Under the pieces are notes generated by a model. That model was not told where the DNA came from. It worked only from the letters and a program-made list of their open reading frames with translations, and made no database searches. A stretch of DNA of 64,000 nucleotides from Erwinia sorbitola (GTDB lineage Bacteria > Pseudomonadota > Gammaproteobacteria > Enterobacterales > Enterobacteriaceae), in the NCBI RefSeq assembly GCF_009738185.1, contig NZ_CP046509.1:1243501-1307500 (forward strand), read 5' to 3'. Made by a program: the position numbers and the translations under genes. Shown here piece by piece: positions 52,320 through 61,282 of this stretch (positions within the stretch are counted from its first letter, which is position 1; each line of letters opens with the position of its first letter).

Positions 52320-53033
52320 CTGACGAAACTCTTTCACCTTACTGCGGCTCACCGGCACCTGGAACTCAAGATCGCGCAGCTTGAGAATATAGGTGTTATT
52401 AAACCATGGCTCGATCTCACGAATTTTGCTGAGATTGACGCAGTAGGAGCGGTGACAGCGAAAGAAATACTCATCCGGCAGCCGGTGACAAAACTCTGTC
52501 ATATTCACCGACATCACATATTCCTCACGTCGCGTATAGACAAAAGTCAGCTTTTCATGGGCTTCCGTATAATAAATATCGTTAATATCAGTAACGATAA
52601 TACGTTCGTCCTTCACCAGATTAACGGTATGCGGAGCAGGGCGTGTGGCTGCCGGGCTGAGTGCGGGATTATTCTGCACATGGTTTTCCAGCTTGCGCAG
52701 CAGGGTAATAATGCGCATCTCGGACCAGGGTTTCAGAATATAGTCAAAAGCCTCCAGTTCAAAAGCTTCGACCGCGTGCTCTTTATAGGCAGTAATAAAC
52801 ACGATCAGCGGCTTATTGGCGAATTTGCTGATATTTTGCGCCAGCAGCATCCCGTCCAGTGAGGGGATATTAATATCGAGAAAAATGACATCGACCTGAT
52901 GAGTGTGCAAATATTTAAGCACATCCAGCCCGTCATCAAAGGTAGCGTCGATGGTTATCTGGCTGTGCTCGCGGATCAGCCAGCTCAACTCCTGCTGGGC
53001 GAGAAACTCATCTTCTACTATGATTGCTTTCAC
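52305..53033 (-). CDS. ypdB: LytTR response regulator YpdB (PyrR)
   Basis: A 242-residue regulator (E. coli 244). Receiver domain with EDE near residue 7, phospho-acceptor Asp in VIFLDINIPSLDG near 53, Lys in YILKPW near 102. The LytTR DNA-binding domain covers about 135-242 (TEAHEKLTFVYTRREEYVMSV, FRCHRSYCVNLSKI). In E. coli YpdB responds to extracellular pyruvate through YpdA and activates the transporter gene yhjX. It follows ypdA by 14 bases. The E. coli AraC gene ypdC is missing; glk follows instead. Confidence 0.92.
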   Translation of the reverse strand: MKAIIVEDEFLAQQELSWLIREHSQITIDATFDDGLDVLKYLHTHQVDVIFLDINIPSLDGMLLAQNISKFANKPLIVFITAYKEHAVEAFELEAFDYILKPWSEMRIITLLRKLENHVQNNPALSPAATRPAPHTVNLVKDERIIVTDINDIYYTEAHEKLTFVYTRREEYVMSVNMTEFCHRLPDEYFFRCHRSYCVNLSKIREIEPWFNNTYILKLRDLEFQVPVSRSKVKEFRQLMRL

Positions 53034-53047
53034 GTCACACCCCTGGT

Positions 53048-54748
53048 TCAGGCTATTGAAATAGTAGGTTTTTCTGGCAAACCTGCACCATTTTTACTGA
53101 TATAAAAGGCAATCTCTGTGCCGGGATTCAGGCGGTGAATATGCAGCCCTTCACCGTACAGTAATTTCACCCGATGATGGACATTAAGCAGGCCGATTTT
53201 ATTGCCCGGCATCTCGTTGCTCTCTACCCTGGCAATCACTTCTTCACTGATACCATGTCCGGTATCGCGCACTGCAATCCGTATCCTGTCCCCCAGGTCA
53301 TGAATACTCAGCGTTACCACGCCTTTTCCCCGGAACGGATGAATACCGTGAACAATGGCATTCTCAACCAGCGGCTGGATCAACAGACTGGGCAGTGAGC
53401 AGCTCACATCCTCATCGATGTCGTAGATAACCGTCAGCTTATCGCCAAAGCGCGCCTGTTCAATGGCGATATAGTCCTTGATTTGGTACAGCTCTTTTTT
53501 TATATCGATAATCTCATCATCGTTCAGCTCAAGGTTATAGCGCAGATATCGCGACAGATTGGTAATCAGCTGGCGCGCGGTGTCCGGATTAATGCGAATG
53601 GAAGAGGAGATGGCGTTAAGCGCGTTAAACAGGAAATGTGGATTAATTTTGCTCTGCAAGGCGCGCAGCTCCGCCTTATTTGCCATTTCCCGCAGCTGTT
53701 CCGCGCGTGAAACTTCCAGCTGCGTTGAGATAATCTGCGACAGGCCCACCGCCATCTCTTTCAGCGACCAGGTGATGCGGTGTGCGTGACGGTAATAAAT
53801 TTTCAGCGTGCCGGTGACTTCGCCTTTCTCCCAGAGCGGGATAACGATCATTGAGTGGATTTCTGGCGTACGATGCGCTTCATCATTGTTTTTAATGATT
53901 ATTTTCCCATCAGAGATGGCCGTCGCGGTGGTCGGGCTGATGCCGTCGTTGCCGTTGCGATAGTTCTCCTCCCCCACGCCCACATAGGCAAGGATCTGGG
54001 TATTATTGGTCATTGCCACGGCATCGGCGTTGATATCATTGCGAATAATATGGCACACCTGACGCAGTGAGTGGCTGTTGACCTGGCGGAACAGCGGCAG
54101 GGTTTTATTGGCAATATCCAGCGCCAGCTTGGCCTGTCGGGCGGCAATCGCCTCTTTCTCTCCCTCAACGCTCTGTACCAGCAGCACAATCAGACCGATG
54201 CTGGATGCGCCGAGGATCATGGGAATAGCAATTTCCGTAATGATATCCAGCCCCAGCGCGGTAGGTGCAGCCCAGACCACAATAAGCAGCATGGTCAGGG
54301 ATTCGCAGGCCATACCGCCGATAATCCCGATACTCCAGCGCTTCTCTTTGACCACCTTCAGGTTGATCCAGCCGGACACCACCCCGGCAACAATGCTGGT
54401 AATCAGGCAGGGAACGGACGTTACGCCATGGATATCGATCAGAAAACGGTGCAGCCCGGCGATAACCCCGGTAGCGATACCCACCCAGGGGCCAAACAGA
54501 ATACCACCGGACATAATCGCGATAGTGCGCACGTTGACCAGCGAGCCTTCCACGTTGATACCGGTCCAGGTGCTGAACAGGGCAAACAGCGAGAAGATGG
54601 CGGTAACCGCGACCAGTTCCTGGCGTGAATGCTCATCTTTTTGTAACAGCTGGCGAAAATGACGGGTTCGGGTAATGAAAAACAGGCAGATTAGCATCAG
54701 CGCTGCGCGGTCAAACACGGCGAGCAACATTTCAAACATCGAATGCAC
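53048..54748 (-). CDS. ypdA: LytS-family sensor kinase YpdA (PyrS)
   Basis: A 566-residue kinase (E. coli 565): 5TMR-LYT membrane domain (about 1-200), GAF-like domain (about 225-340), His kinase with phospho-His in LQSKINPHFLFNALNAISSS (near residue 372), and ATPase end (LIQPLVENAIVHG, GHGI, GNKIGLLNVHHRV). The GTG at 54748 is chosen because it aligns the N-terminus (MHSMFEMLLAVFD) with the E. coli start and GAG lies 6 bases upstream; the open frame runs 34 codons further. With YpdB it forms a pyruvate-responsive pair in E. coli. Confidence 0.92.
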   Translation of the reverse strand: MHSMFEMLLAVFDRAALMLICLFFITRTRHFRQLLQKDEHSRQELVAVTAIFSLFALFSTWTGINVEGSLVNVRTIAIMSGGILFGPWVGIATGVIAGLHRFLIDIHGVTSVPCLITSIVAGVVSGWINLKVVKEKRWSIGIIGGMACESLTMLLIVVWAAPTALGLDIITEIAIPMILGASSIGLIVLLVQSVEGEKEAIAARQAKLALDIANKTLPLFRQVNSHSLRQVCHIIRNDINADAVAMTNNTQILAYVGVGEENYRNGNDGISPTTATAISDGKIIIKNNDEAHRTPEIHSMIVIPLWEKGEVTGTLKIYYRHAHRITWSLKEMAVGLSQIISTQLEVSRAEQLREMANKAELRALQSKINPHFLFNALNAISSSIRINPDTARQLITNLSRYLRYNLELNDDEIIDIKKELYQIKDYIAIEQARFGDKLTVIYDIDEDVSCSLPSLLIQPLVENAIVHGIHPFRGKGVVTLSIHDLGDRIRIAVRDTGHGISEEVIARVESNEMPGNKIGLLNVHHRVKLLYGEGLHIHRLNPGTEIAFYISKNGAGLPEKPTISIA

Positions 54749-54943
54749 GGGCGTCTCGGCTGGTGAGGATTTTGTGCTTATGATAGGGAAAGTGTGCGGA
54801 ATGTGCCAGGCATCACAATTATTGATTGCGGTAACCAGCAGCGGGATCAATTTTTGGAATTTATTGGCACGTTGTTGTGTGCGTTATGGCTAAACATCAA
54901 CCCCGCAGAGGGCAGGGCGTACCTTACCCCTGCGGGCCGTATG

Positions 54944-56182
54944 TTACTGCATCTGCTCTTTACCCAGCGGCGTAAAATCGTCTTCTGTCGCCCGCCCGAC
55001 AAAATCCACTTCAAAATTATCAGCAGCAAAATCCGGCGGCGAAAGCCCGTCAACAAAGGCTGGCCACTGACGTTGCAGATAGGCGGCATTCTTCTCACAC
55101 CAGGGCGCTGCGGCGATATACATCACATTACTGTCGAACTCACCCAGATGCTCATTCTCCACCGCATGAACCACATCACAGTGCCAGAACACCGTGTCTC
55201 CCGGCTCCATATCAGGAATAGAGGAAAAACCTTCAAGTAAAAGAGGATGGAACTTTTCGCTAACCGACAGGGCGCGTCCGGGGGCGGCACCGCACAGGTC
55301 ATCCTCAGCCACATCATCCTGCAATGCGCGCAGTAAAATCCACGCCATCGCATTGGCAATTGGCAGTAGTTTCAACGTTCCGCCGTGCTGGCGCTGCGGC
55401 GTCAGTGCCGTCCATCCCTGGAAAGTGCGGAACATCGAGCAAACGGCAGGAGAGGGGAACTCGCGTACTTCGGTGCGCATCTCGGCGTCGAAAGGGTTAT
55501 ATTGCTGCCAGTTACCGCTAAAAACGTGACGGTAAACATGGCGGAAATTTTCATCCAGCCAGCGCTCCAGCGACCCGCCGTCAACGTGCGGCGACAGACC
55601 AAGCGAACCGGAATGCGGCGGGCGGCGGCGAATACGGTCGGCATAGCTGACGATGCGCGCAGGATCGAAATGCTGCGTGCCGTTGCTCTCGGTTTGCCAG
55701 AGAGAGTTAAGGAATACCTGCACGGCCTGCATGCGTGCATCCTGGCGTGCCTGCACCTGAGGCCGCGACCAGTAAACTCCGTAAATCTGCGGCTTACCCT
55801 GCTTCAGATCGCCAAAATAGTTGTCCTCGGCCGCATTTTTTAGCTTCTCAACAAACCGGTTCTCATCCAGATAGTGGCCGAGATCGTTATCCCACTGGCT
55901 GGCCTGATCGGGAGAGAAGACGCCGCGCACCACGCAACAGCCGCGCTGACGGATCAGATCTCTTTGCTGTTCAGTAACGCGATTATTCAGGACATCGCTG
56001 GCATCAAGCTGTGGAACCGGGTGTTCGCCTCGCTGCCGGGCAGCATTCAGGGCGCTAATCTGGCTGCGCATTTCGGCATCCAGCCCGGCAAAGACCTGAC
56101 GATAATCAGGTAACTGCTGACGCAGCTGTTGTTTAATAGTGCGAATAGCATCCGGGATATTGTCAATTTTGAGAGGGTTCAT
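54944..56182 (-). CDS. DUF1479 protein, YbiU-like (2-oxoglutarate/iron oxygenase fold)
   Basis: A 412-residue cytosolic protein similar along its length to E. coli YbiU (421). Shared parts: RQRGCCVVRGVF near residue 80, DRIRRRPPHSGSLGLSPHVDGGSLERW near 185-210, MFRTFQGWTAL near 250, and DMEPGDTVFWHCDVVHAVE near 340. The HxD in SPHVDGGS and the distal His in HCDVVHAV fit a cupin-type iron(II)/2-oxoglutarate oxygenase; no substrate is known. E. coli ybiU is at a different locus, so its place between ypdA and alaC is unusual. The start ATG follows GGAGAAC. Confidence 0.82.
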   Translation of the reverse strand: MNPLKIDNIPDAIRTIKQQLRQQLPDYRQVFAGLDAEMRSQISALNAARQRGEHPVPQLDASDVLNNRVTEQQRDLIRQRGCCVVRGVFSPDQASQWDNDLGHYLDENRFVEKLKNAAEDNYFGDLKQGKPQIYGVYWSRPQVQARQDARMQAVQVFLNSLWQTESNGTQHFDPARIVSYADRIRRRPPHSGSLGLSPHVDGGSLERWLDENFRHVYRHVFSGNWQQYNPFDAEMRTEVREFPSPAVCSMFRTFQGWTALTPQRQHGGTLKLLPIANAMAWILLRALQDDVAEDDLCGAAPGRALSVSEKFHPLLLEGFSSIPDMEPGDTVFWHCDVVHAVENEHLGEFDSNVMYIAAAPWCEKNAAYLQRQWPAFVDGLSPPDFAADNFEVDFVGRATEDDFTPLGKEQMQ

Positions 56183-56305
56183 TGTCGTTCTCCTGTGACA
56201 AATTCATTATCATTAGGTAAAACTGCGCAGCCATTACACGGCGGAAAAGCGGCAGGTAAAAGTGATGTGTTATTGGTGGTATTTCCCCTTTTAGCGAGAC
56301 GGTAT

Positions 56306-56833
56306 ATGCAACTCACTACTGAGCGACTGGTTCTGACCCGACTAAAGCCGGAAGACTGGCAGCTGTTTCTGGCAGTACACAGCGATGAAACCTGCATGAA
56401 ATTTATCAGCGCGGTGCCGCAGCTGGCTGATATCCGCCAGCGATTTAATGACCGGCTGGCGCCCTGGCAGGTAACGAGTTTTCATATGCTGTGCCTGGTA
56501 GTGCGGCTGAAAGAGAGCGGAAAGCCGGTAGGACTGATGGGGGCGAACCCGGAATGGGCACCGCATCGTCAGGCGGAAGTTGGCTATTCGCTTCTCAGCG
56601 ACTGCTTTGGCCAGGGCTATGGCAGTGAGGCGCTGAGTGCGCTGTGTGACTTTTTGTTCCGCGAGTGTGAATTCCACAAACTGAAGGCGCAGGTGGTGGA
56701 AGGTAACTCTCCGTCACGCCGGGTGCTGGAAAAAAACGGCTTTATGCTGGAAGGCACGCTACGGGATAATTATCTGTTACGCGGTCAGTGGGTGAATGAC
56801 TGGCTGTTTGGGCGCATTAATCCGCGCGGATAA
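56306..56833 (+). CDS. GNAT acetyltransferase, RimJ/L-like
   Basis: A 175-residue N-acetyltransferase of the RimJ/RimL type (Acetyltransf_3). TTERLVLTRLKPEDW start, VGYSLLSDCFGQGYGSEAL acetyl-CoA segment near residue 100, and VEGNSPSRRVLEKNGFMLEGTLRDNY near 130-155, the family's C-terminal signature. The substrate may be a protein N-terminus or a small amine; unknown. The ATG at 56306 gives the normal family length; the longer frame from 56129 runs into the divergent DUF1479 gene. Confidence 0.82.
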   Translation: MQLTTERLVLTRLKPEDWQLFLAVHSDETCMKFISAVPQLADIRQRFNDRLAPWQVTSFHMLCLVVRLKESGKPVGLMGANPEWAPHRQAEVGYSLLSDCFGQGYGSEALSALCDFLFRECEFHKLKAQVVEGNSPSRRVLEKNGFMLEGTLRDNYLLRGQWVNDWLFGRINPRG

Positions 56834-56889
56834 AAAATTTTATTCTGCCTATCGACAGGTTACGGAAATGTAAGTTATGTTGATTCCTC

Positions 56890-56905
56890 GACCACCGCAG
56901 TGGTC
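56890..56905 (+). promoter_or_regulatory. Hairpin in the alaC leader
   Basis: GACCAC/GTGGTC around CGCA, 52 bases before the chosen alaC start. It may be a leader structure; no regulator is recognised. Confidence 0.35.
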
Positions 56906-56957
56906 AGCGTCGCTCGGATGGTCCGGGCGCTTACGTGAATCAGAGGATGCTATAGCT

Positions 56958-58193
56958 ATGGCTGACAACAGTTCCCCACGCCGTTTTTCCCGTATTGAAC
57001 GTCTTCCCCCGTATGTATTTAACATCACTTCCGAACTGAAGATGGCTGCACGCCGTCGCGGTGAAGATATTATCGATTTCAGTATGGGTAACCCGGACGG
57101 GCCGACGCCGCCGCATATCGTGGAAAAACTCTGCACCGTGGCGCAGCGTGAAGATACTCATGGTTATTCTACTTCACGCGGCATTCCGCGCCTGCGTCGC
57201 GCTATTTCACGCTGGTATGCCGACCGCTATCAGGTGGAGATCGATCCTGAATCGGAAGCGATTGTCACCATTGGCTCAAAAGAGGGGCTGGCGCATCTGA
57301 TGCTGGCAACGCTCGATCACGGTGATACGGTGCTGGTGCCAAATCCCAGCTACCCGATCCATATCTACGGTGCAGTGATCGCCGGGGCGCAGGTGCGATC
57401 CGTACCGCTGGTGGCGGGCGTAGACTTCTTTAACGAGCTGGAACGCGCCATCCGCGAGAGCTACCCTAAGCCGAAAATGATGATCCTCGGCTTTCCCTCG
57501 AACCCAACCGCGCAGTGCGTAGAGCTGGACTTTTTCGAGCGGGTCATTGCGCTGGCGAAGCAGTACAACGTGCTGGTAATTCACGATCTGGCCTATGCGG
57601 ATATTGTCTATGATGGCTGGAAAGCGCCGTCGATTATGGAAGTCCCGGGCGCGCGTGATGTTGCGGTGGAGTTCTTCACCCTGTCAAAAAGCTACAATAT
57701 GGCGGGCTGGCGCATCGGCTTTATGGTCGGTAATAAAGAGCTGGTTGCCGCGCTGGCACGTATCAAAAGTTACCATGATTACGGAACGTTTACCCCGTTG
57801 CAGGTGGCGGCAATTGCGGCGCTGGAAGGGGATCAGCAGTGCGTGCGGGATATTGCCGAACAGTATAAACGCCGTCGCGATGTGCTGGTGAAAGGTCTGC
57901 ATGAAGCAGGCTGGATGGTGGATAACCCGAAAGCATCGATGTACGTCTGGGCGAAAATCCCCGATCACTATGCCCACCTGGGATCGCTGGAATTTGCCAA
58001 ACTGCTGTTACAGGAAGCGAAGGTTTGTGTGTCGCCGGGAATCGGCTTTGGTGATTACGGTGATACCCACGTGCGTTTCGCACTGATTGAAAACAGCGAC
58101 CGTATTCGTCAGGCGGTTAGAGGCATTAAAGCGATGTTTCGTGCGGAAGGGATTTTAGCGAGCGCCACCAAAAGCAGTGAAGACGAGGTCTGA
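56958..58193 (+). CDS. alaC: Glutamate-pyruvate aminotransferase AlaC
   Basis: A 411-residue class I PLP aminotransferase (E. coli 412) that makes alanine from pyruvate and glutamate. PLP lysine in FFTLSKSYNMAGWRIGF near residue 240, Asn/Asp/Tyr PLP contacts in FPSNPTAQCV and HDLAYADIVYDGW. The ATG at 56958 matches the E. coli N-terminus and has AGAGGA upstream (spacing 10); an in-frame ATG at 56877 would add 27 residues without family support. A GGGTCAGG palindrome follows the stop by 8 bases. Confidence 0.94.
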   Translation: MADNSSPRRFSRIERLPPYVFNITSELKMAARRRGEDIIDFSMGNPDGPTPPHIVEKLCTVAQREDTHGYSTSRGIPRLRRAISRWYADRYQVEIDPESEAIVTIGSKEGLAHLMLATLDHGDTVLVPNPSYPIHIYGAVIAGAQVRSVPLVAGVDFFNELERAIRESYPKPKMMILGFPSNPTAQCVELDFFERVIALAKQYNVLVIHDLAYADIVYDGWKAPSIMEVPGARDVAVEFFTLSKSYNMAGWRIGFMVGNKELVAALARIKSYHDYGTFTPLQVAAIAALEGDQQCVRDIAEQYKRRRDVLVKGLHEAGWMVDNPKASMYVWAKIPDHYAHLGSLEFAKLLLQEAKVCVSPGIGFGDYGDTHVRFALIENSDRIRQAVRGIKAMFRAEGILASATKSSEDEV

Positions 58194-58201
58194 GCCAGTA
58201 A

Positions 58202-58221
58202 GGGTCAGGTTTTCCTGACCC
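58202..58221. repeat. GGGTCAGG palindrome (dispersed repeat copy 3)
   Basis: GGGTCAGG/CCTGACCC around TTTT, 8 bases after the alaC stop and 15 bases beyond the ypdK stop. It is related to the elements at 3045 and 39511 and may terminate both convergent genes. Confidence 0.7.
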
Positions 58222-58236
58222 CATAAACTTTTATCC

Positions 58237-58308
58237 CTACAGCATCAGATAAAAAGTACCCACCCAAATTAACAGGATAAAAGAGATTCCCATCAAAGCA
58301 TATTTCAC
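58237..58308 (-). CDS. ypdK: Small membrane protein YpdK (23 residues)
   Basis: A 23-residue peptide, MKYALMGISFILLIWVGTFY plus LML, almost all one hydrophobic span. It closely resembles E. coli YpdK (same length, same MKY..MGISF start), which is also next to alaC. The start is GTG with a strong AAGGAG 7 bases upstream. It is far below usual length limits and is missed by standard gene calling. Function unknown; the E. coli protein is an inner-membrane small protein. Confidence 0.85.
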   Translation of the reverse strand: MKYALMGISFILLIWVGTFYLML

Positions 58309-58480
58309 CGAACTACTCCTTTGAGCGTATACGGCGTTGGCGACCCCGGGCCAGCGTAACGCAAACAGCCTCAGGTTGAGGCAGAGCGCCGTGGAAACAT
58401 CACTTCACGGCAGGATCGGAGGCTAATTTACCCGTATTGCTCTGCAAAATAAAGGTGATTGTTATGAGACCTTTCTCACA

Positions 58481-59509
58481 TTAAGGCATCTCTAATTCTG
58501 GAACGACTGACATACCAACGCGCAGTCTTTCCAGATCTGGCTGGCCCTGTTCCAGTACGATCTTCACCGGCAGACGCTGGACGACTTTGGTGTAATTACC
58601 GGTTGCGTTATCAGCGCTGATAGCCGCAAAAGTTGAGCCTGTTGCAGGCGCAATACTGTCAATATGGCCGCGCAGTAGCACTCCGGGCAGGGCATCTACC
58701 GCGACTGAAACCGGCTGCCCGATGGTAACGTTAGCCAGCTGAGTTTCAAGGAAGTTTGCCACCACATAGCTTTGCTGTAACGGTACCACTGCCAGCAGTC
58801 TGGTTCCCGCCGCAACCCATGCCCCCTGACGGACGGCTCGCTGGCCGACGCTGCCGGAAATAGGTGCCGTGATCTGCGTGTATGAGAGATTCAGCTCCGC
58901 CTGATCTACGCTGGCCTGCATTGCTGCGCTGTCTGCCTGTGCCTGTTGCAGACTGGCCTGTAACACCGCGACTTCTTTACGTGCTGCCAGCACGGCGGCC
59001 TGACTCTGCTTCACCTGCGCTGCCGCACTTAACATGGTTGAGCTGGATTTTTGCTGCTCATCGGCGGTTGCCGTCCCGCTTTTCAACAGGCGACGATAGC
59101 GATCGGCATTTTGCCCGGCGTAGTTCAGCGTGGCCTGGCTGGCAGCGACCGCTGCTTCGGTCTGGGCGATGGTCGCTTTCTGCTGCTCAAGCTGTGCCTG
59201 AATGCTGCTCTGCTTTGCCTTACTGACCAGCAGGTTGGCCTGGGCCGTCTCCAGCGCAACGCGATAGTCGCGATCGTCGATGGTGGCCAGCAGATCCCCG
59301 GCCCTGACCTGCTGATTATCCGCAACGTTGACCGTGCGGATATAGCCGGACACCTTCGGTGCCACCAGCGTATAGTCTGCGGCGACCACTGCATCATTGG
59401 TACGCAGATGATGGCGATTAATTGCTGACCAGACGAAAAAGGCGATGGCAAGCAGAGCCAGCAGCAGAAGCGCCAGCAAAGAGGTTCGTTTAGCAGGTGT
59501 GAAACTCAT
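58481..59509 (-). CDS. EmrA/HlyD-type membrane fusion protein
   Basis: A 342-residue periplasmic adaptor: one N-terminal membrane span (about 10-28), a lipoyl half (APKVSGYIRTVNVADNQQV, near 50), a long coiled-coil hairpin (about 90-205, Ala/Gln-rich), the second lipoyl half (ITAPISGSVGQRAVRQG near 215) and a beta-barrel end. It would connect the MFS pump encoded just upstream to an outer-membrane channel. The gap to the pump gene is 2 bases. The pump gene precedes the adaptor gene, opposite to the E. coli emrAB order. Confidence 0.88.
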   Translation of the reverse strand: MSFTPAKRTSLLALLLLALLAIAFFVWSAINRHHLRTNDAVVAADYTLVAPKVSGYIRTVNVADNQQVRAGDLLATIDDRDYRVALETAQANLLVSKAKQSSIQAQLEQQKATIAQTEAAVAASQATLNYAGQNADRYRRLLKSGTATADEQQKSSSTMLSAAAQVKQSQAAVLAARKEVAVLQASLQQAQADSAAMQASVDQAELNLSYTQITAPISGSVGQRAVRQGAWVAAGTRLLAVVPLQQSYVVANFLETQLANVTIGQPVSVAVDALPGVLLRGHIDSIAPATGSTFAAISADNATGNYTKVVQRLPVKIVLEQGQPDLERLRVGMSVVPELEMP

Positions 59510-59511
59510 TA

Positions 59512-61116
59512 TTATGATCCCGATATTTGCGGAGCTGAAGTTAACAAAGTCTGTGGCGGCCAGACGCGTTTCGGCAGCCAGAGTGTCAAAAGTATGAGCA
59601 GCAGTGCGAAGCCAGTAATCATCAGATAGCTGTCACTGATGCTGAGAATCACCGCCTGATGCCTGACCAGTGAGCTGAAATGGCTGAGGTTTTCAATGGA
59701 GCTGACTGCGCCATCCGGCAGCAGCGGCATCAGGCTGCTGGCCGTATCGCTGCTGCTAGCGGTAATCAGCCACGGGCGATTGCCCAGCTGATCCACCAGC
59801 GTATGCGAGTGAAATTTTTCCCGGTGGGTGAGGAAGTTCTCCACCAGCACCCCGGCCGCTACGCTGGAAAACCCGCGCACGGTATTAAACATCGCCGATG
59901 CAAAAGGCCCTTCCGGCGGCATGACCACGCTGGTTGCGCTCATCAGTACCGGCAGAATCATCATGGGCTGACCGAACGCCTGTAGCAGCTGAATCAACCA
60001 GAAGTTCTGTCGCGCCCACTCCGCCGTAAGCTGCATTCCCAGCGCGCAGGAGAGAATCATCACTCCGGCTCCTGCCGTCAGCATCCAGCGGCAGTCAATC
60101 CAGCGCAGATTAAGCAGTGCTGCAATAAACGGGGCAATCAACAGCTGCGGCAGGCCAATTGTCAGTGCCAGCGGTGCAAACTGCGCGGTACGAAATCCTT
60201 CAACCTGAGCAAAATAAGCCGATGGCAGAGCCGAGCCTGAGAGCGATACCGTCAGCACACCCGCCAGTACCAGCAGACCATGAGTCAGGTTTTTACGTTG
60301 TAACATTTGCAGCTTGAATAGCGGCAGCGGGTGGAACCATTCATTAATAAAGAACACCACCAGCAGCGCGGCGGCGCTCAGTAGCATGCCGCTAATCAGC
60401 GGTGACTGGAGCCAGTCAAGCCGTTCGCCCTGGGTCAGCGCCAGCACCAGCAGCGCAATACCGCTACAGCCGGTCAGCATGCCAAACCCGTCAATCTGGC
60501 GGAAACGTTCCAGACGAAGTGGATCCTGTGGCAGCCCCCAGCCAATCAGCAGGGTGGCGATCAGGCACGGCGGGATCACCTGCCAGAAAGCAAACTGCCA
60601 GCCCACGGAGTCAGTCCAGAATGCTGCCAGAGAGGCGGCCATATTCGGGCCGAACGTGGCTGTCAGCGCATAAGCAGCCAGCCCGTAAAGTTTAATTCCC
60701 GGAGGCAGGAAACGCAGGGCGACCGTCATCAGCATCGGAGGCAGCGCCCCTCCCAGGATCCCCTGGATAACCCTGAACGCAATAAAAGCCGCAGCATCGG
60801 CGATCAGCGGCTGTATTGCCGCAATCAGGCAGAAACCGAAAGTAGCGACCAGCGTAAAACGGCGCAGGGAAAAGGTGACTGCGAACCAGGGAGCGATCAT
60901 CATCGCGGCCACTTCTGCAGCCTGATAGGCGGAGGTAATCCAGCTGCCGGTGTCAAAATCAATCCCCAGAGCGGCACGAATATCAGCCAGTGCCAGATCG
61001 GTGACGCGATCGTTAAGACCGGAACTAAGGGCGGCGATCAACACACCTGTCAGACCCAGCGCCAGACGAAGTGTAAAAGGGTGTGGAGGCGGCATTGCCG
61101 CAGGCTGGCCAGTCAT
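59512..61116 (-). CDS. DHA2-family MFS efflux pump, EmrB-like
   Basis: A 534-residue drug:H+ antiporter with about 14 predicted spans. The motif-like segments SGLNDRVTDLALADIRAALG (TM1 region) and FRVIQGILGGALPPMLM (TM4, motif C-like GxxxG) resemble EmrB/QacA-type pumps. With the adaptor downstream it forms a tripartite exporter; the substrate is unknown. Its promoter region is shared with a divergent IclR regulator, which is the probable repressor. Confidence 0.87.
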   Translation of the reverse strand: MTGQPAAMPPPHPFTLRLALGLTGVLIAALSSGLNDRVTDLALADIRAALGIDFDTGSWITSAYQAAEVAAMMIAPWFAVTFSLRRFTLVATFGFCLIAAIQPLIADAAAFIAFRVIQGILGGALPPMLMTVALRFLPPGIKLYGLAAYALTATFGPNMAASLAAFWTDSVGWQFAFWQVIPPCLIATLLIGWGLPQDPLRLERFRQIDGFGMLTGCSGIALLVLALTQGERLDWLQSPLISGMLLSAAALLVVFFINEWFHPLPLFKLQMLQRKNLTHGLLVLAGVLTVSLSGSALPSAYFAQVEGFRTAQFAPLALTIGLPQLLIAPFIAALLNLRWIDCRWMLTAGAGVMILSCALGMQLTAEWARQNFWLIQLLQAFGQPMMILPVLMSATSVVMPPEGPFASAMFNTVRGFSSVAAGVLVENFLTHREKFHSHTLVDQLGNRPWLITASSSDTASSLMPLLPDGAVSSIENLSHFSSLVRHQAVILSISDSYLMITGFALLLILLTLWLPKRVWPPQTLLTSAPQISGS

Positions 61117-61153
61117 AGCAGGTGTCCCGGACGGAATAATTATTATCGATGCA

Positions 61154-61174
61154 GTGTATTGTATCGTGATACAC
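61154..61174. promoter_or_regulatory. Operator-like palindrome 1, efflux/IclR region
   Basis: GTGTATTGTATCGTGATACA plus C: outer halves GTGTAT/ATACAC are perfectly inverted. The core TGTATTGnAnnGTGATACA is shared with the second site 47 bases away. Confidence 0.6.
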
Positions 61175-61200
61175 CTGACGGAATGTTACATGGTGATGCG

Positions 61201-61221
61201 CTGTATTGCAATGTGATACAG
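61201..61221. promoter_or_regulatory. Operator-like palindrome 2, efflux/IclR region
   Basis: CTGTATTGCAATGTGATACA plus G: outer halves CTGTAT/ATACAG are perfectly inverted. Same core as site 1. Start-to-start distance 47 bases, about 4.5 helical turns. Confidence 0.6.
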
Positions 61222-61282
61222 CGTGCCGAACAGGTAAAAATAGTGCTAAAGTATTGGCCGATTACAAGGAAAGAGAATCCCT

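Noticed and set aside
54071..54628. A 185-codon plus-strand frame antisense to ypdA
   Set aside because: Composition rich in Gly, Asp, Gln and His and lying wholly inside a conserved membrane domain of ypdA; a shadow frame.
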